Positions 1 through 8,387 of a stretch of 64,000 bases of DNA are shown one piece after another (within the stretch, counting starts at the first letter, position 1; each line of letters starts with the position of its first letter). The stretch spans positions 1,054,001 to 1,118,000 of the forward strand of contig CBDHEM010000069.1 in the NCBI GenBank assembly GCA_965261955.1. The letters run 5' to 3'. Source of the stretch: JABAAI01 sp965261955 (GTDB taxonomy: Bacteria; Spirochaetota; Leptospiria; Leptospirales; Leptonemataceae). Position numbers and translations under genes: made by a program. Below the pieces are notes generated by a model. The model did no database searches. It worked only from the letters and a program-made list of their open reading frames with translations, and was not told the origin of the DNA.

Positions 1-69
1 TTATTAATTGGCCTTTTATCATATTCTCGAACCTATGGCCACTTGCTTCCTTTTTTAAAGGGGAAATAA

Positions 70-1527
70 TTAATTATATTTGTCTAGTGCTTCTTGCAAA
101 ACTTTGCGATCGGAAAATGGTATGATTTTATTTTTTTGTATCTGATACTCTTCGTGCCCTTTACCAACAACTACAATTGCGACCGGTTTTTGAGCGATAG
201 ATTTTCCCCAATCTACGGCTTTACATATAGCTTTTCTTCTATCCCCTATTTCTTTGACTAAGGTATTTTTATTTATGCCTTTTTTAATATCTGATCTGAT
301 TTTATCTGGATCTTCTTCTCTTGGATTATCGTCACATAGGAAAAGAATATCACTAAACTGAGAAGCAATCCTTCCCATTAGGGGGCGTTTTTTTATATCT
401 CTATTTCCCCCACATCCAAAAACACATGCCAATAAAGATGTTTGTTCCCGTATTGAGGATAGTAGCCTTTCTAAGGCATCTGGGGTATGTGCGTAATCAA
501 CAATTCCATAAATATTTTTCTTTGCATGGACACCCTTTGCGTAAAAAAGTTCATACCGTCCGGGTGGTAAAGGTATCGTAGGTATAATTTTTTTTGCTGT
601 GATCTTTTCTTTTTGTGAAAAAGTCCCTGCTTCAAAAGCTAGGTTTTTATTTTTAGCTATAAAACTAGGTTCATTAATGTTGTTAAAATTTTTAAATTGA
701 TGTATTGTAAAAATAGCATTATACTCTTGCATTTCTTCAGCTAAAAGTTTTCCGAAAGAATCATCAGTTGATATAATAAGACGGCCATCATTTTTTTTGC
801 ACATTGTAAAGAGTTTTTTCTTAGCTTTGTAATAGCTCTGAATATTTTTGTGATGGTCCAGATGATCATGCCCTAGCCCCGTAAAAATAGCTGTATGGAA
901 AGAGAGACCATTCAAGCGGCCTAGATCTAGTCCTTCAGAAGAGGCTTCAAGAACAACCCGTTCAACTTTATCTTTTACCATTTGTGCAAGTATTGTTTGA
1001 GTCTGCCAGATTCGGGGTGTCGTATAGCCCGTTTTATTATGATGTTCCTTCGTACTGTTACCCCAATAGGCTCCTAATGTCCCAATCATGCCGGCGCGAT
1101 ATCCTAAACTTTGCCATAGTTTATAAATAAACCAAGCAACGGTAGTTTTACCGTTTGTACCAGTCACACCAATAAGGTCTATTTGATCTGATGGCCTACC
1201 ATAAAAGACGTGGGATAATTCGCCTTGAGCTTTGAGAATGTCTTCACATAGAAAAATGGGAGTAGATAATTTTTCACAGAATGATCTTATTTTTCCATCC
1301 CGAATAGTTTTACGGTCTATGAGAACAGCCGTTGGTTTTTTTTCTATAGCGTGTGAAAGATAGGGAAGGCTTTGAGGTGTGATTATAAAAAGATGGCCGT
1401 TATCTAATAACCTAGAGTCATCATGTAAACCAGTAATTTGGATGTTTTCCCAATTGGAAGATAAAGAGGTGAGTGAAGATGGTTTTATTTGGATGGAATT
1501 ATTTTTAAAAAAATCACTTAAAAGCAT
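70..1527 (-). CDS. murE: UDP-N-acetylmuramyl-tripeptide synthetase MurE
   Basis: Cytoplasmic peptidoglycan ligase that adds the third stem-peptide residue to UDP-MurNAc-L-Ala-D-Glu using ATP. The 485-residue protein is full length for the family. Visible motifs are the P-loop VTGTNGKTT near residue 120, the central-domain segment LEASSEGLDLGRL near 195, the C-terminal DNPREEDP near 400 (the DNPR form is characteristic of meso-diaminopimelate-adding MurE), and GKGHEEYQ near 460. The ATG at 1527 is the natural start. It lies downstream of ftsL in the same orientation, but where many bacteria have ftsI between ftsL and murE there is only a short repeat element (1642-1749). An ATG at 20-22 on the same strand may start the next gene, which runs off the window. 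Identity is secure; the meso-DAP substrate is inferred from the motif. Confidence 0.96.
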   Translation of the reverse strand: MLLSDFFKNNSIQIKPSSLTSLSSNWENIQITGLHDDSRLLDNGHLFIITPQSLPYLSHAIEKKPTAVLIDRKTIRDGKIRSFCEKLSTPIFLCEDILKAQGELSHVFYGRPSDQIDLIGVTGTNGKTTVAWFIYKLWQSLGYRAGMIGTLGAYWGNSTKEHHNKTGYTTPRIWQTQTILAQMVKDKVERVVLEASSEGLDLGRLNGLSFHTAIFTGLGHDHLDHHKNIQSYYKAKKKLFTMCKKNDGRLIISTDDSFGKLLAEEMQEYNAIFTIHQFKNFNNINEPSFIAKNKNLAFEAGTFSQKEKITAKKIIPTIPLPPGRYELFYAKGVHAKKNIYGIVDYAHTPDALERLLSSIREQTSLLACVFGCGGNRDIKKRPLMGRIASQFSDILFLCDDNPREEDPDKIRSDIKKGINKNTLVKEIGDRRKAICKAVDWGKSIAQKPVAIVVVGKGHEEYQIQKNKIIPFSDRKVLQEALDKYN

Positions 1528-1641
1528 TTCTATAATTAATAAAAAGGATAAAATATCTAGATAAATTATTTATAGTATTTTGGCCGTATAAAAAATCGCC
1601 TTTTAGACTTTACAGAAGGCAATCTTAAGATAGTATTTTAT

Positions 1642-1749
1642 GGGACTGTTGCGAAAAATGTATACCCAAGGGAAAATAAAATGCTGTGAAATGCTGAATT
1701 GAGTTATTTTAGATGGCATTTTCCTATTGTTTGTCTTTGCAACAGTTCC
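1642..1749 (-). repeat. MITE-like repeat, copy A
   Basis: About 108 bp bounded by GGGACTGTTGCG on the left and TTTGCAACAGTTCC on the right, which are imperfect inverted repeats. The interior (GTGAAATGCTGAATTGAG, then TGGCATTTTCC) matches the other copies in reverse orientation. The flanks TTTAT (1637-1641) and ATTAT (1750-1754) may be a decayed 5-bp target duplication. The right end touches the ftsL stop codon. Confidence 0.75.
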
Positions 1750-1750
1750 A

Positions 1751-2098
1751 TTATGGAAGAGGAGGCATTTTAATCCGAACTATTTTATTTTTTTCATGAG
1801 GAGCAAACTCTTGATATGACTGCCAAAAAGGTGATCCTAAGTCACGGGCTAATTTACCTAATGCTTTTTTTAGGGCTTGATTTCTACTTTGCAATTCTTT
1901 TTTATCATTATTTAATTTATGAATTTTACGCTTGATAATGGCCATATTAACCTGCTGATCAATATAAACAACTAGAGCTAGTGAAAAAATACTTAACAAA
2001 AAGATTAGCCGTAGTATCTCTTTTGATTTCCAAATTTGTTCAATCAAATATTTCACTAGTACGAAGCCTTTAGGATGTAGAGTTGTTTGATTTATCAT
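1751..2098 (-). CDS. ftsL: FtsL-like cell division protein
   Basis: Small bitopic divisome protein that, in the family, forms a complex with FtsB and FtsQ and activates septal peptidoglycan synthesis. The start I prefer is the ATG at 2098 (MINQTTLHPKG), giving 115 residues. A basic stretch is followed by one transmembrane segment at about residues 27-47 (RLIFLLSIFSLALVV), then a periplasmic coiled coil at about 50-85 (KRKIHKLNNDKKELQ) as in FtsL/FtsB. A longer reading upstream would overlap comF on the other strand and is unlikely. Its place upstream of murE supports the call, since FtsL sequences are poorly conserved. The stop codon abuts repeat copy A, so the C-terminus could have been altered by that insertion. 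Confidence 0.7.
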   Translation of the reverse strand: MINQTTLHPKGFVLVKYLIEQIWKSKEILRLIFLLSIFSLALVVYIDQQVNMAIIKRKIHKLNNDKKELQSRNQALKKALGKLARDLGSPFWQSYQEFAPHEKNKIVRIKMPPLP

Positions 2099-2174
2099 GG
2101 TAAAGAAATTTTTTTTAAAATATCCTTTTTTTTTACGGAACAAAGGACTATATAGAAACCTTATAGAAAGGTAT

Positions 2175-2906
2175 ATGCTTTCTTCTCTAGTTCGTTTTCT
2201 TATGCCAGCACAATGTCCGTGTTGCAAGGGTGAAATGAAAGACGAAAGCATGGGATCTTGTTTAAATTGTTATCGTAAGTTGAATTCATATAGACTGACA
2301 AAAGAAAAGAGATGTCAAATTTGCTTTTCACTAAAAGAAGAAAGAGCCAAACGAAAGCAAAATTGCCAGAGAGATGATGTGTTATGTAATGGACGTCAGT
2401 TGTTTTTTGATGAACATATTAGCCTTTATCAAATGAGTAAAGAATGGGGTTCTGTGCTGAAAAGTTGGAAATATGAAGGGAATCGTTATTTATATAAAAG
2501 TTTTTTACCTTTTTTATTAGAAAGAACAATTGATTTATTCAATTGGAATATTCATCGTATAGGATATATTGATTCAGGAGCTGGGAATTTGGATTTGCGT
2601 CCTTATCAACCTTGTCATGACTTGGCGATATTTTTGTCTCATTTTTTAAAAATACCGTGGGGAAAGGATATCTATAAGAAAAAAAAACAGCAACAAAGTC
2701 AGAATAAATATAGTGAACGTTTTTTTTCTATACACAATAGCTTAGGTGTTGTTGATAACTTTCCTCACCCTGCACCTGAAAATTATTTACTTTTAGAAGA
2801 TGTGTATACTAGTGGTGCTACTGCAAATGAAGCAGCTCGTATGCTGAAAAAATATAATGTTGCTAGAGTATATATAATAAGTATGATAAAAGCTCGGGAA
2901 AATTAA
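2175..2906 (+). CDS. comF: ComF-like phosphoribosyltransferase-domain protein
   Basis: Member of the ComF/GntX family: an N-terminal zinc-binding Cys cluster and a C-terminal type I PRTase fold. CPCCKGEM and CLNCYRKL, followed by CQICFS, form the Cys cluster within the first 50 residues. LLLEDVYTSGATANE near the C-terminus is the PRPP loop, with E-D where most PRTases have D-D. I chose the ATG at 2175 because AAAGG precedes it at good spacing and the Cys cluster then begins close to the N-terminus, as usual. An ATG at 2097 would overlap the divergent ftsL start. In competent bacteria ComF assists uptake of single-stranded DNA; whether this organism is competent cannot be told from here. Confidence 0.8.
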   Translation: MLSSLVRFLMPAQCPCCKGEMKDESMGSCLNCYRKLNSYRLTKEKRCQICFSLKEERAKRKQNCQRDDVLCNGRQLFFDEHISLYQMSKEWGSVLKSWKYEGNRYLYKSFLPFLLERTIDLFNWNIHRIGYIDSGAGNLDLRPYQPCHDLAIFLSHFLKIPWGKDIYKKKKQQQSQNKYSERFFSIHNSLGVVDNFPHPAPENYLLLEDVYTSGATANEAARMLKKYNVARVYIISMIKAREN

Positions 2907-2908
2907 CG

Positions 2909-3361
2909 ATGTTTTTTAAATTTGGTCTATATAAAAGACCAGAATTTTGCTTTCTTTTAGTTGCAGGATTATTTTATTTTTTTTCGACTATTTCTTCCGT
3001 TGGTTTCTTGGCTTCTTGCTTAATTGTTCCTATAATACTTTTTTTTAATTATAAATATTTGGAATGGGGGATGCGTTATATTGAAACTAGATTGTCTCAA
3101 AGTAAATTATGTCCAAAAAGGGAAGTATTGTTTAGCTCAATTTTGCTACTTCCCTTTTTGGTTTTATTTGTATGGAAAGAAATTTTCACTTTATTTTTTT
3201 TTACTCTTTTATTTTTTTTTTGGCTTTTATTTCAAGTTTATTTTCATCGTTTAGGGAATTTTTATACAGCTTTTATAGGAATTACTTTATCTTATCTAAT
3301 TAATTTATCGTATTTTTTTATTTGGATAGGTAAGGAGATTTTTCTTTTTTTTCGAGCATGA
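2909..3361 (+). CDS. Small multi-pass membrane protein, function unknown
   Basis: I do not recognise a family. The 150-residue product has about four hydrophobic segments (residues 14-30, 32-47, 73-105, 118-145) separated by short charged loops, and is very rich in Phe and Leu. Its ATG lies two bases after the comF stop, so it is probably co-transcribed. No catalytic motif is visible. Codon use and AT content match its neighbours, which argues for a native gene. It could be a truncated or fast-evolving member of a larger membrane family. Confidence 0.6.
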   Translation: MFFKFGLYKRPEFCFLLVAGLFYFFSTISSVGFLASCLIVPIILFFNYKYLEWGMRYIETRLSQSKLCPKREVLFSSILLLPFLVLFVWKEIFTLFFFTLLFFFWLLFQVYFHRLGNFYTAFIGITLSYLINLSYFFIWIGKEIFLFFRA

Positions 3362-3395
3362 TTTATTCCCCCCTAGGTTTTTCTATACTTTTTAT

Positions 3396-3502
3396 GGGAC
3401 TGCTGTGAAATGTAAATAATTACAAATAGAGTGCTATAAATCGCCGGTCCAAAGCATTTTAGAAGGTTAACTTTCTGTATTTTTGTATTTTGCAACAGTC
3501 CC
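3396..3502 (-). repeat. MITE-like repeat, copy B
   Basis: 107 bp from GGGACTGCTGTGAAATG to TTTTGCAACAGTCCC, with TTTAT directly repeated on both sides (3391-3395 and 3503-3507), the clearest target-site duplication of the family. The interior (AAATAATTACAAATAGAGTG) is nearly identical to copy F, so B and F form a subfamily. Confidence 0.85.
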
Positions 3503-3550
3503 TTTATAGATGAATAGGTATTTTTTGATATAGGCTAACAGATGTTGTGC

Positions 3551-4195
3551 TCATTTTTGTTTGAAAGGAAGGAGCTTGCCTCCATTTTTATTTGCTTTTC
3601 GAAGAAGTTTTCCATAGGTTAGATCAATTTGATTAGCTGGTTCAAATTTTTCTGCATCGTTTCTTTGAATTAAAAAAAGAATAACGGCTTGATGGTCAGT
3701 TTTAGCCAATCTGATAAGAAACTGTAAATGCTTTTGTCCTCTTTTTGTGATAGAGTCTGGAAAGCGATAAGTATTATTTTGTTTTAGCGTCACATTTTTG
3801 ACTTCAAGCTAGCATTTGTTTCCTAATAAAAAATCAATTTGAGAACCATCACACATTGCTTTTCTTTTGTAATGTATATATTTTTTAAATTCATGAATTT
3901 TGCCATTCTCTAATGCTTCTTCAATTATTGAATTGGAAGGTAAGGTATTGATGCCGATTCAAGTGCTTTCATTATGAAGCATTTATAGGGTGTGCTGTAT
4001 CTTTCGTTTTTGGCTTTGACTATCGCTTACTAAGCCGGGCCAATTTGTTCCTAAACAACTGTCTATAGTCCTTGTGTTTGGACAATGGACAGTACAGCTA
4101 TTCCCATCTTTTCCTTGTACATCGGCAAATTTTTTTTTGTACCGATGCAGAAAGATAACTCGTTCTAGATGTGAAGGAAGTAGTATAAAAGATAC
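3551..4195 (-). pseudogene. sfsA: sfsA pseudogene (DNA-binding/sugar fermentation stimulation protein family)
   Basis: One reading frame on the minus strand covers essentially the whole SfsA family but holds three stop codons. From the N-terminus: RYKKKFADVQGKDG and VHCPNTRT; then KRKIQHTL and a TAA where the family has Glu; then MLHNEST and a TGA where the family has Trp, followed by IGINTLPSNS; then DGSQIDFLLGNKC and a TAG, followed by LEVKNVTLKQNN, RFPDSITKRGQKHL and the C-terminal end. No frameshift is needed, only nonsense changes, and there is no ATG at the expected start. Three different stop codons argue against recoding. The 80-residue open stretch at 3551-3793 is only the C-terminal remnant. 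Confidence 0.88.
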
Positions 4196-4201
4196 AGATC
4201 T

Positions 4202-5191
4202 TTAAGAGTTTAATCTCCATTCAGTTTTTCTTTTTTTGGGAGTTAGGGAGTGAAGAGCTTTCATTTTATCTAAAAAGCATTTCCAATTTTTGTTACATTT
4301 TTTAAATATTTTCAAAAAATACCCTTCTCCAGAATGATAATGTTCAAAAGAAATCAAATCTACATTATTCATTTTTTTGGAAAAACTTTTATAACCATTC
4401 TGTATGAGAATTTTTTCTAATTGGGTAAATAAATATTTTTTTTGTATTAGCTTTTCTTTTTCAGTTTTTTTGGATGCATATAATTTTTGTAGGCGTCTTG
4501 TATAAATAGAATAGAGATGGTGTTTATATTTTCTTTTGGCTAAAAAAGCCTGTATCTGCCTTTGTTTTTTATGACCATATCTTTCACGAAAAAATTGTAA
4601 TGCCCCTTCTTTCCCAACAAAGGAGGCAAAAGATTCGTTAAAACGAACATCATTAGAAAACCATAGTGTAGCATGGCTACACTCATGTATTAAAAGGGAA
4701 GCCAAGTACCAGTCAGAATATTTTAGCTGGGTAGAAATTAGGGGGTCATCAAACCAACCTAGAGTTGAATAAGCAGCAACTGGGCTTACCCTAACATCCC
4801 ATCCTTTTTTTTCTAACTCATTTGCCTTTTCGTTGGCATCGTCTATAGAAAAAAATCCTAAATAAGGAATATCCCCTACAATAGGGAACCACCAAATTTT
4901 AGGTTTCAAGGCTAATCTTTCTGATGCGATCACATTCCACGCAAGGATAGATCGATCTAGATGGCTATAATCTGTGTAAGTATTTTGTACGTTGAGTTGA
5001 ATTTTAGTTTTCGAAAAACGGCGAACTTCCTCAACGAAAAGAAGCTTATTTCTCACATGAGCTGAAATATCCTTTTTTTTTAAAACATCTTGAATAGCTT
5101 GTCGCTTGAGTAAGATATTTAATTGACCCCACCCTTGGCTAGCTAAGTAGCAATTGGTAAAGAGAAGTAGTGAGATCAGAAAAAAATACAT
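4202..5191 (-). CDS. Predicted aminopeptidase lipoprotein (COG4324 family)
   Basis: 329 residues with an N-terminal signal ending in a lipobox-like LLLFTNC, so it is probably membrane-anchored on the periplasmic side. After the Cys comes ASQGWGQLNILLKRQAI, the usual N-terminal signature of this predicted aminopeptidase family. The metal site is LLIHECSHATLWF (HExxH-like: H-E-C-S-H), followed about 15 residues later by NESFASFVG, which supplies the third ligand Glu. The middle segment with SVAAYSTLGWFDDP is also family-typical. The C-terminal 100 residues are Lys-rich and poorly conserved. The family is predicted to be a zinc peptidase; no substrate is established. It stands alone, in the same orientation as AIM24 upstream. 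Confidence 0.82.
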   Translation of the reverse strand: MYFFLISLLLFTNCYLASQGWGQLNILLKRQAIQDVLKKKDISAHVRNKLLFVEEVRRFSKTKIQLNVQNTYTDYSHLDRSILAWNVIASERLALKPKIWWFPIVGDIPYLGFFSIDDANEKANELEKKGWDVRVSPVAAYSTLGWFDDPLISTQLKYSDWYLASLLIHECSHATLWFSNDVRFNESFASFVGKEGALQFFRERYGHKKQRQIQAFLAKRKYKHHLYSIYTRRLQKLYASKKTEKEKLIQKKYLFTQLEKILIQNGYKSFSKKMNNVDLISFEHYHSGEGYFLKIFKKCNKNWKCFLDKMKALHSLTPKKRKTEWRLNS

Positions 5192-5256
5192 TTTTAGAAA
5201 TGGAAAGATTCTAATGAAACATAGCTGTCTAAAACAGTTATCAAATAACTGAAGAG

Positions 5257-6009
5257 TTAAGAGCTTTGTCTACGTCTCTTCCAAATATTATAAGAAGCCT
5301 CTTTTAATATTCGATTTGCAAGCCGTGAAAATGGCATACTTTGTAAATAAACTTTTCCATGTCCTTTTAGAGTAGCCATGAACAGGCCTTCTCCTCCCAA
5401 AAGTATAGACGTAAGGCCCTTAACTCTTTCTATGCGATACTCTATTCCAGCAGTGAACGCCACAATGCAACCAGTATCTACTTTTAAAGTGTTTCCAGCA
5501 AGTTTTTTTTCCACAACGGTTCCTCCGGCTTGAATGAAAGCAAGGCCATCTCCTTTGATTTTTTGTAAAATAAATCCTTCTCCACCAAAAACTCCAACAC
5601 TAATGCGTTTTTTAAGAGCAATACCAATTTGTGTTCCTAATGTTGCGCAAAGAAAAGAATACTTTTGACAAGTTAATTCACCTCCTATTTTAGCTAAGTC
5701 TAGTGCAATGATTTTACCCGGTGTTGGAGAAGCGAAAGCGATTTTCCTTTTTGCTTGTCCCTGGTTGATAAAGTGAGTCATAAAAAGAGATTCTCCCGTA
5801 AGGACTCTTTTTATTGCTTCTGTAATTTTTTTTAGAAAGCCACTGTAGGGTCGAGAACCATCTCCAAACCTTGTTTCAAAACAAACGTTGTCTTCTATCC
5901 AAGTCATAGCACCAGCCTTGGCAATGAGACTTTCTTTTGGATTTAGCTCTACTTCAACAACTTGCATGTCGTTGCCTAATATTTCATAGCTGATTTTATG
6001 AGAATGCAT
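5257..6009 (-). CDS. AIM24/TIGR00266 family protein
   Basis: 250 residues matching the AIM24-like family, a tryptophan-RNA-binding-attenuator-like beta fold found widely in bacteria and in mitochondria. Family signatures are ESLIAKAGAMTWIEDNV near residue 25, GGEGFILQKIKGDGLAFIQ near 145, a GGTVVEKKL turn and GGEGLFMATLKGHGKVYLQ near the C-terminus. The protein is likely cytosolic or membrane-peripheral. Its biochemical role is not established; in yeast the homologue affects mitochondrial inner-membrane organisation. Start ATG at 6009 gives the typical length. An intergenic gap of about 65 bp separates it from the downstream peptidase gene. Confidence 0.88.
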   Translation of the reverse strand: MHSHKISYEILGNDMQVVEVELNPKESLIAKAGAMTWIEDNVCFETRFGDGSRPYSGFLKKITEAIKRVLTGESLFMTHFINQGQAKRKIAFASPTPGKIIALDLAKIGGELTCQKYSFLCATLGTQIGIALKKRISVGVFGGEGFILQKIKGDGLAFIQAGGTVVEKKLAGNTLKVDTGCIVAFTAGIEYRIERVKGLTSILLGGEGLFMATLKGHGKVYLQSMPFSRLANRILKEASYNIWKRRRQSS

Positions 6010-6335
6010 AACTACTATTGTCTATAATCAGTTGTTTATGGTCTATAAAAAAGAGAGTGCTAATGTTCGATTTATAGTTCTCAATTTGTAGCCTGTATTT
6101 TATGGAAAAGTGTCTATATGCTTTTTATATTTTGTATTGTTTAGTAGCTTCTCTTGTCAGTCCCTTGGGTTAAAAAACAATCGAATGGATCTAGCCTTGC
6201 TAAGCAAAAATATACAGAAGAGCTGGTTGCTATATAAAAGAGCTTGCTGTGATGGGAGATAAACAGGCTACTCTATATTTTCCAATATATAATAAAAGGG
6301 AAAACAAAGGGAAACATTTGGCATTTAGTTATTAG

Positions 6336-6449
6336 AGTTACTACAAAATACAGAAAAGTAAGAACATTCTTTAAATCAGTGTTTCACGGCATTTTATTTT
6401 GCCCTTCCCCTTCATAGTTTACATTGTTTATATTTCGTAACAGCTTCTT
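6336..6449 (+). repeat. MITE-like repeat, copy C (decayed)
   Basis: Left end GAGTTACTACAAAATAC and right end TTTCGTAACAGCTTC are degraded versions of the family termini. The core AAATCAGTGTTTCACGGC followed by ATTTTATTTTGCCC matches the other copies in forward orientation. Confidence 0.6.
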
Positions 6450-6567
6450 TTGAGCTAGTGCGTCCAAATTCTTTGGTGTGATTGTATGAGAAAGTAGCTT
6501 CTTTTATGAAGTAGTAAAATTTATCTTTTGAAAGTACTTGCACAGAAGCAAAGGAATTAAAAAGCCC

Positions 6568-6593
6568 TTTAGCCCGTTGTAGAACGGGCTAAA
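6568..6593. terminator. Perfect 11-bp stem hairpin, possible terminator
   Basis: TTTAGCCCGTT, a GTAG loop and AACGGGCTAAA form a perfect stem. On the minus strand it is followed by GGGCTTTTT, so it could terminate transcription from the gene at 6744-7115, whose stop lies about 150 bases upstream on that strand. It could instead be an unrelated palindromic element. Confidence 0.5.
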
Positions 6594-6743
6594 AATCATA
6601 GGGAGATCATTATTTCAAAATCGGGTCATAGTGAAAATGAAATAGCTTAATAAAATTATCTACAAAAAGGGGAAAAAACTAAATCTAAGAATGTTTGATT
6701 GCTTTTCTTTATGTGGTTCAAATTTAAAAGTTCACATAAAAAC

Positions 6744-7115
6744 TTATTTTTTGGTTTCCTCTTCACTTTCACTTGATGTGTCTGAGCGCCCCAGCAAAAA
6801 GCTAAGACCTTGCTCTACAATGCCTTGGCTATTTTTGGCCAATTGTCGAGCTGTTTTTGGGATGATTTCTCCACTCAAGGCATTTGTTAGCGCTTCTGTA
6901 AAGCCATTACGGACTTCCATACGAAAGTCAGGAAGCAGCTCTTTAGCTGATTCAGATAGGCTTTCTTGCAGACGTTTTTTAAACGCGTATCCAGCTTCTT
7001 CTACTTCTTTTTGTAGTCTTTTCTTTAAAAAAAAGTAAAAATAAATATAAATTCCAAGCAGTGTAAAAAGACTGGAAAGAAAGGCCGTAACAAAGGAAAG
7101 TAGTAAAGAATCCAT
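6744..7115 (-). CDS. Single-pass membrane protein with amphipathic tail, unknown function
   Basis: 123 residues. A hydrophobic N-terminal segment (residues 4-32, LLLSFVTAFLSSLFTL and IYIYFYFF) would anchor the protein. The rest is a charged, mostly helical tail (KKRLQKEVEEAGYAFKKRL, then NGFTEALTNALSGEIIPK) ending in a Ser/Glu-rich segment. I do not recognise a family. The arrangement suggests a cytoplasmic coiled or amphipathic domain held at the membrane. It is transcribed away from the metzincin gene. Compositional match to the neighbours and a clean helical pattern support a real gene, but nothing indicates a function. Confidence 0.6.
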   Translation of the reverse strand: MDSLLLSFVTAFLSSLFTLLGIYIYFYFFLKKRLQKEVEEAGYAFKKRLQESLSESAKELLPDFRMEVRNGFTEALTNALSGEIIPKTARQLAKNSQGIVEQGLSFLLGRSDTSSESEEETKK

Positions 7116-7220
7116 ACAAAAAATTGATCTAGTTATAAAGCATAAAATTGTTGCGTCTAATCTATGTCTATCAGAACTATATAAATAAGGTATTTTAATC
7201 TCTTTTTCTTATCATTTTTA

Positions 7221-7249
7221 TTGACAATATCAAAATTAACAGGCATACT
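7221..7249 (+). promoter_or_regulatory. Candidate sigma70-type promoter for the metzincin lipoprotein gene
   Basis: TTGACA at 7221-7226, a 17-base spacer, and CATACT at 7244-7249 (4 of 6 to TATAAT), about 55 bases before the ATG at 7304. Seen by eye only. Confidence 0.4.
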
Positions 7250-7303
7250 CACTACAATGTTGGGGTTACCTTTAATATTAGATTTTAGCTAATTATATTT
7301 TAT

Positions 7304-8332
7304 ATGTACGTTTTTAAATATTCTCTTTTCTTTTATATTTTATTGATTAGCTTTAGTTCCTGCGAAAATGAGGGCCGTGGTAGTTCTCAAAAATTAGATT
7401 TGATCACTAACAACCCAAATACAACCTACCTTGGATGGGCTCGAACTGGATTATCAGAATGGGGTATTGGGCTAAACATGGCGCTAGAGCCCGGAATCTT
7501 ACGGAATGTTACACCGGGTTTTACTCCCAATCCTCCTAATTGGATAACAGTTACAGGAGATGATTGTGATAGAGGCGGTATTCCAAAAGCACTCCAAAAA
7601 AGAGAGAACTGTCGGCTTCTCACAAATTCTATGGTCATAGGTCTTTGTTTTGTTGCAGCCTTTTCTACCGGTCCTAGGGCTGGGCAGATAGCAGGAACGA
7701 CTATTATCATTCGGCAGTCTACTTTGGAGAGTACCAATTTGCAAGCCGACCAGAAAATATCTATTTTTACTCATGAAGTAGGCCATTGTATTGGTTTACA
7801 ACATTGGGGAGACGACAACCCACCAGATTCTTCTTTGGAGCCGTCTGCAACAAATCATAATACTCATGTAATGTATCCGTCTATAAGAGGCCCTGCGTCA
7901 GGAGGCCCTGCGTCGTTTCCTCAGACCCCACATTCGGGTGAAGTAAGTGCAGTCAAAGCAGTTTATATGTCGCCAGGTGGTTGTAGTTCAACAAGTCCTG
8001 CTCGAAGTTGTATTCGTCCTTCTAGCTTAGCTAATTTCGGTGAATGTGGGATGGCTGGAGGGACGAGGCCAACAATAGGCATAACCACTTATGAAGGTTA
8101 TGCACCGTGTTATTACACTCAGGTTATCTTACCAGGATCAACTTTTGGACCGGAACGCATATATCATTCGAATTTTCCGGAGTTTATTATTTCTGCTGGA
8201 ATAGGAAATGCCTTTTCAACTGCTCAAATGCCAGAGCGTGGTGAACCTATCACTGGAGATCTAATGCACACATTATATTTATATAAGTCGGATGGAACGG
8301 AAGAAGTACATAAAATAGAAGACGATCAGTAA
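7304..8332 (+). CDS. Metzincin-type zinc metalloprotease, predicted lipoprotein
   Basis: 342 residues. The N-terminus is a signal ending in LISFSSC, a plausible spirochaete lipobox, so the enzyme is probably lipid-anchored and periplasmic or surface-exposed. The catalytic helix FTHEVGHCIGLQHW (near residue 153) is the extended metzincin motif HExxGHxxGxxH, giving three His ligands and a Glu base. About 30 residues later HVMYPSI provides the Met-turn. A GPASGGPASFP segment is an in-frame tandem duplication of 15 bp. Cys-rich segments follow (GGCSSTSPARSC; GECGMAGG) and may be disulphide-bonded. The fold resembles matrixin/astacin/M43-type proteases, but I cannot assign the subfamily. It is monocistronic and could act on host or envelope proteins; that is inference. 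Confidence 0.82.
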   Translation: MYVFKYSLFFYILLISFSSCENEGRGSSQKLDLITNNPNTTYLGWARTGLSEWGIGLNMALEPGILRNVTPGFTPNPPNWITVTGDDCDRGGIPKALQKRENCRLLTNSMVIGLCFVAAFSTGPRAGQIAGTTIIIRQSTLESTNLQADQKISIFTHEVGHCIGLQHWGDDNPPDSSLEPSATNHNTHVMYPSIRGPASGGPASFPQTPHSGEVSAVKAVYMSPGGCSSTSPARSCIRPSSLANFGECGMAGGTRPTIGITTYEGYAPCYYTQVILPGSTFGPERIYHSNFPEFIISAGIGNAFSTAQMPERGEPITGDLMHTLYLYKSDGTEEVHKIEDDQ

Positions 8333-8387
8333 GGAGAGCTAGCTTATAGCGTTGAAGAGGAAGAATAAGTACCAGAAATATATTTTT

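Larger units (their letters stand above)
6010..6743. other. Gene-free interval
   Basis: About 730 bases without a convincing gene. It holds a decayed MITE-like copy (6336-6449) and a strong palindrome (6568-6593). The stretch 6110-6300 has short broken open segments that may be debris of a lost gene, but I cannot assign them. Confidence 0.6.

Noticed and set aside
3551..3793. An 80-residue protein as an independent small gene
   Set aside because: It is the C-terminal end of SfsA; the upstream same-frame sequence encodes the rest, broken by stops.
3551..4195. Stop-codon reassignment or selenocysteine/pyrrolysine use in sfsA
   Set aside because: All three stop codons appear inside it, and they function normally at the ends of neighbouring genes.
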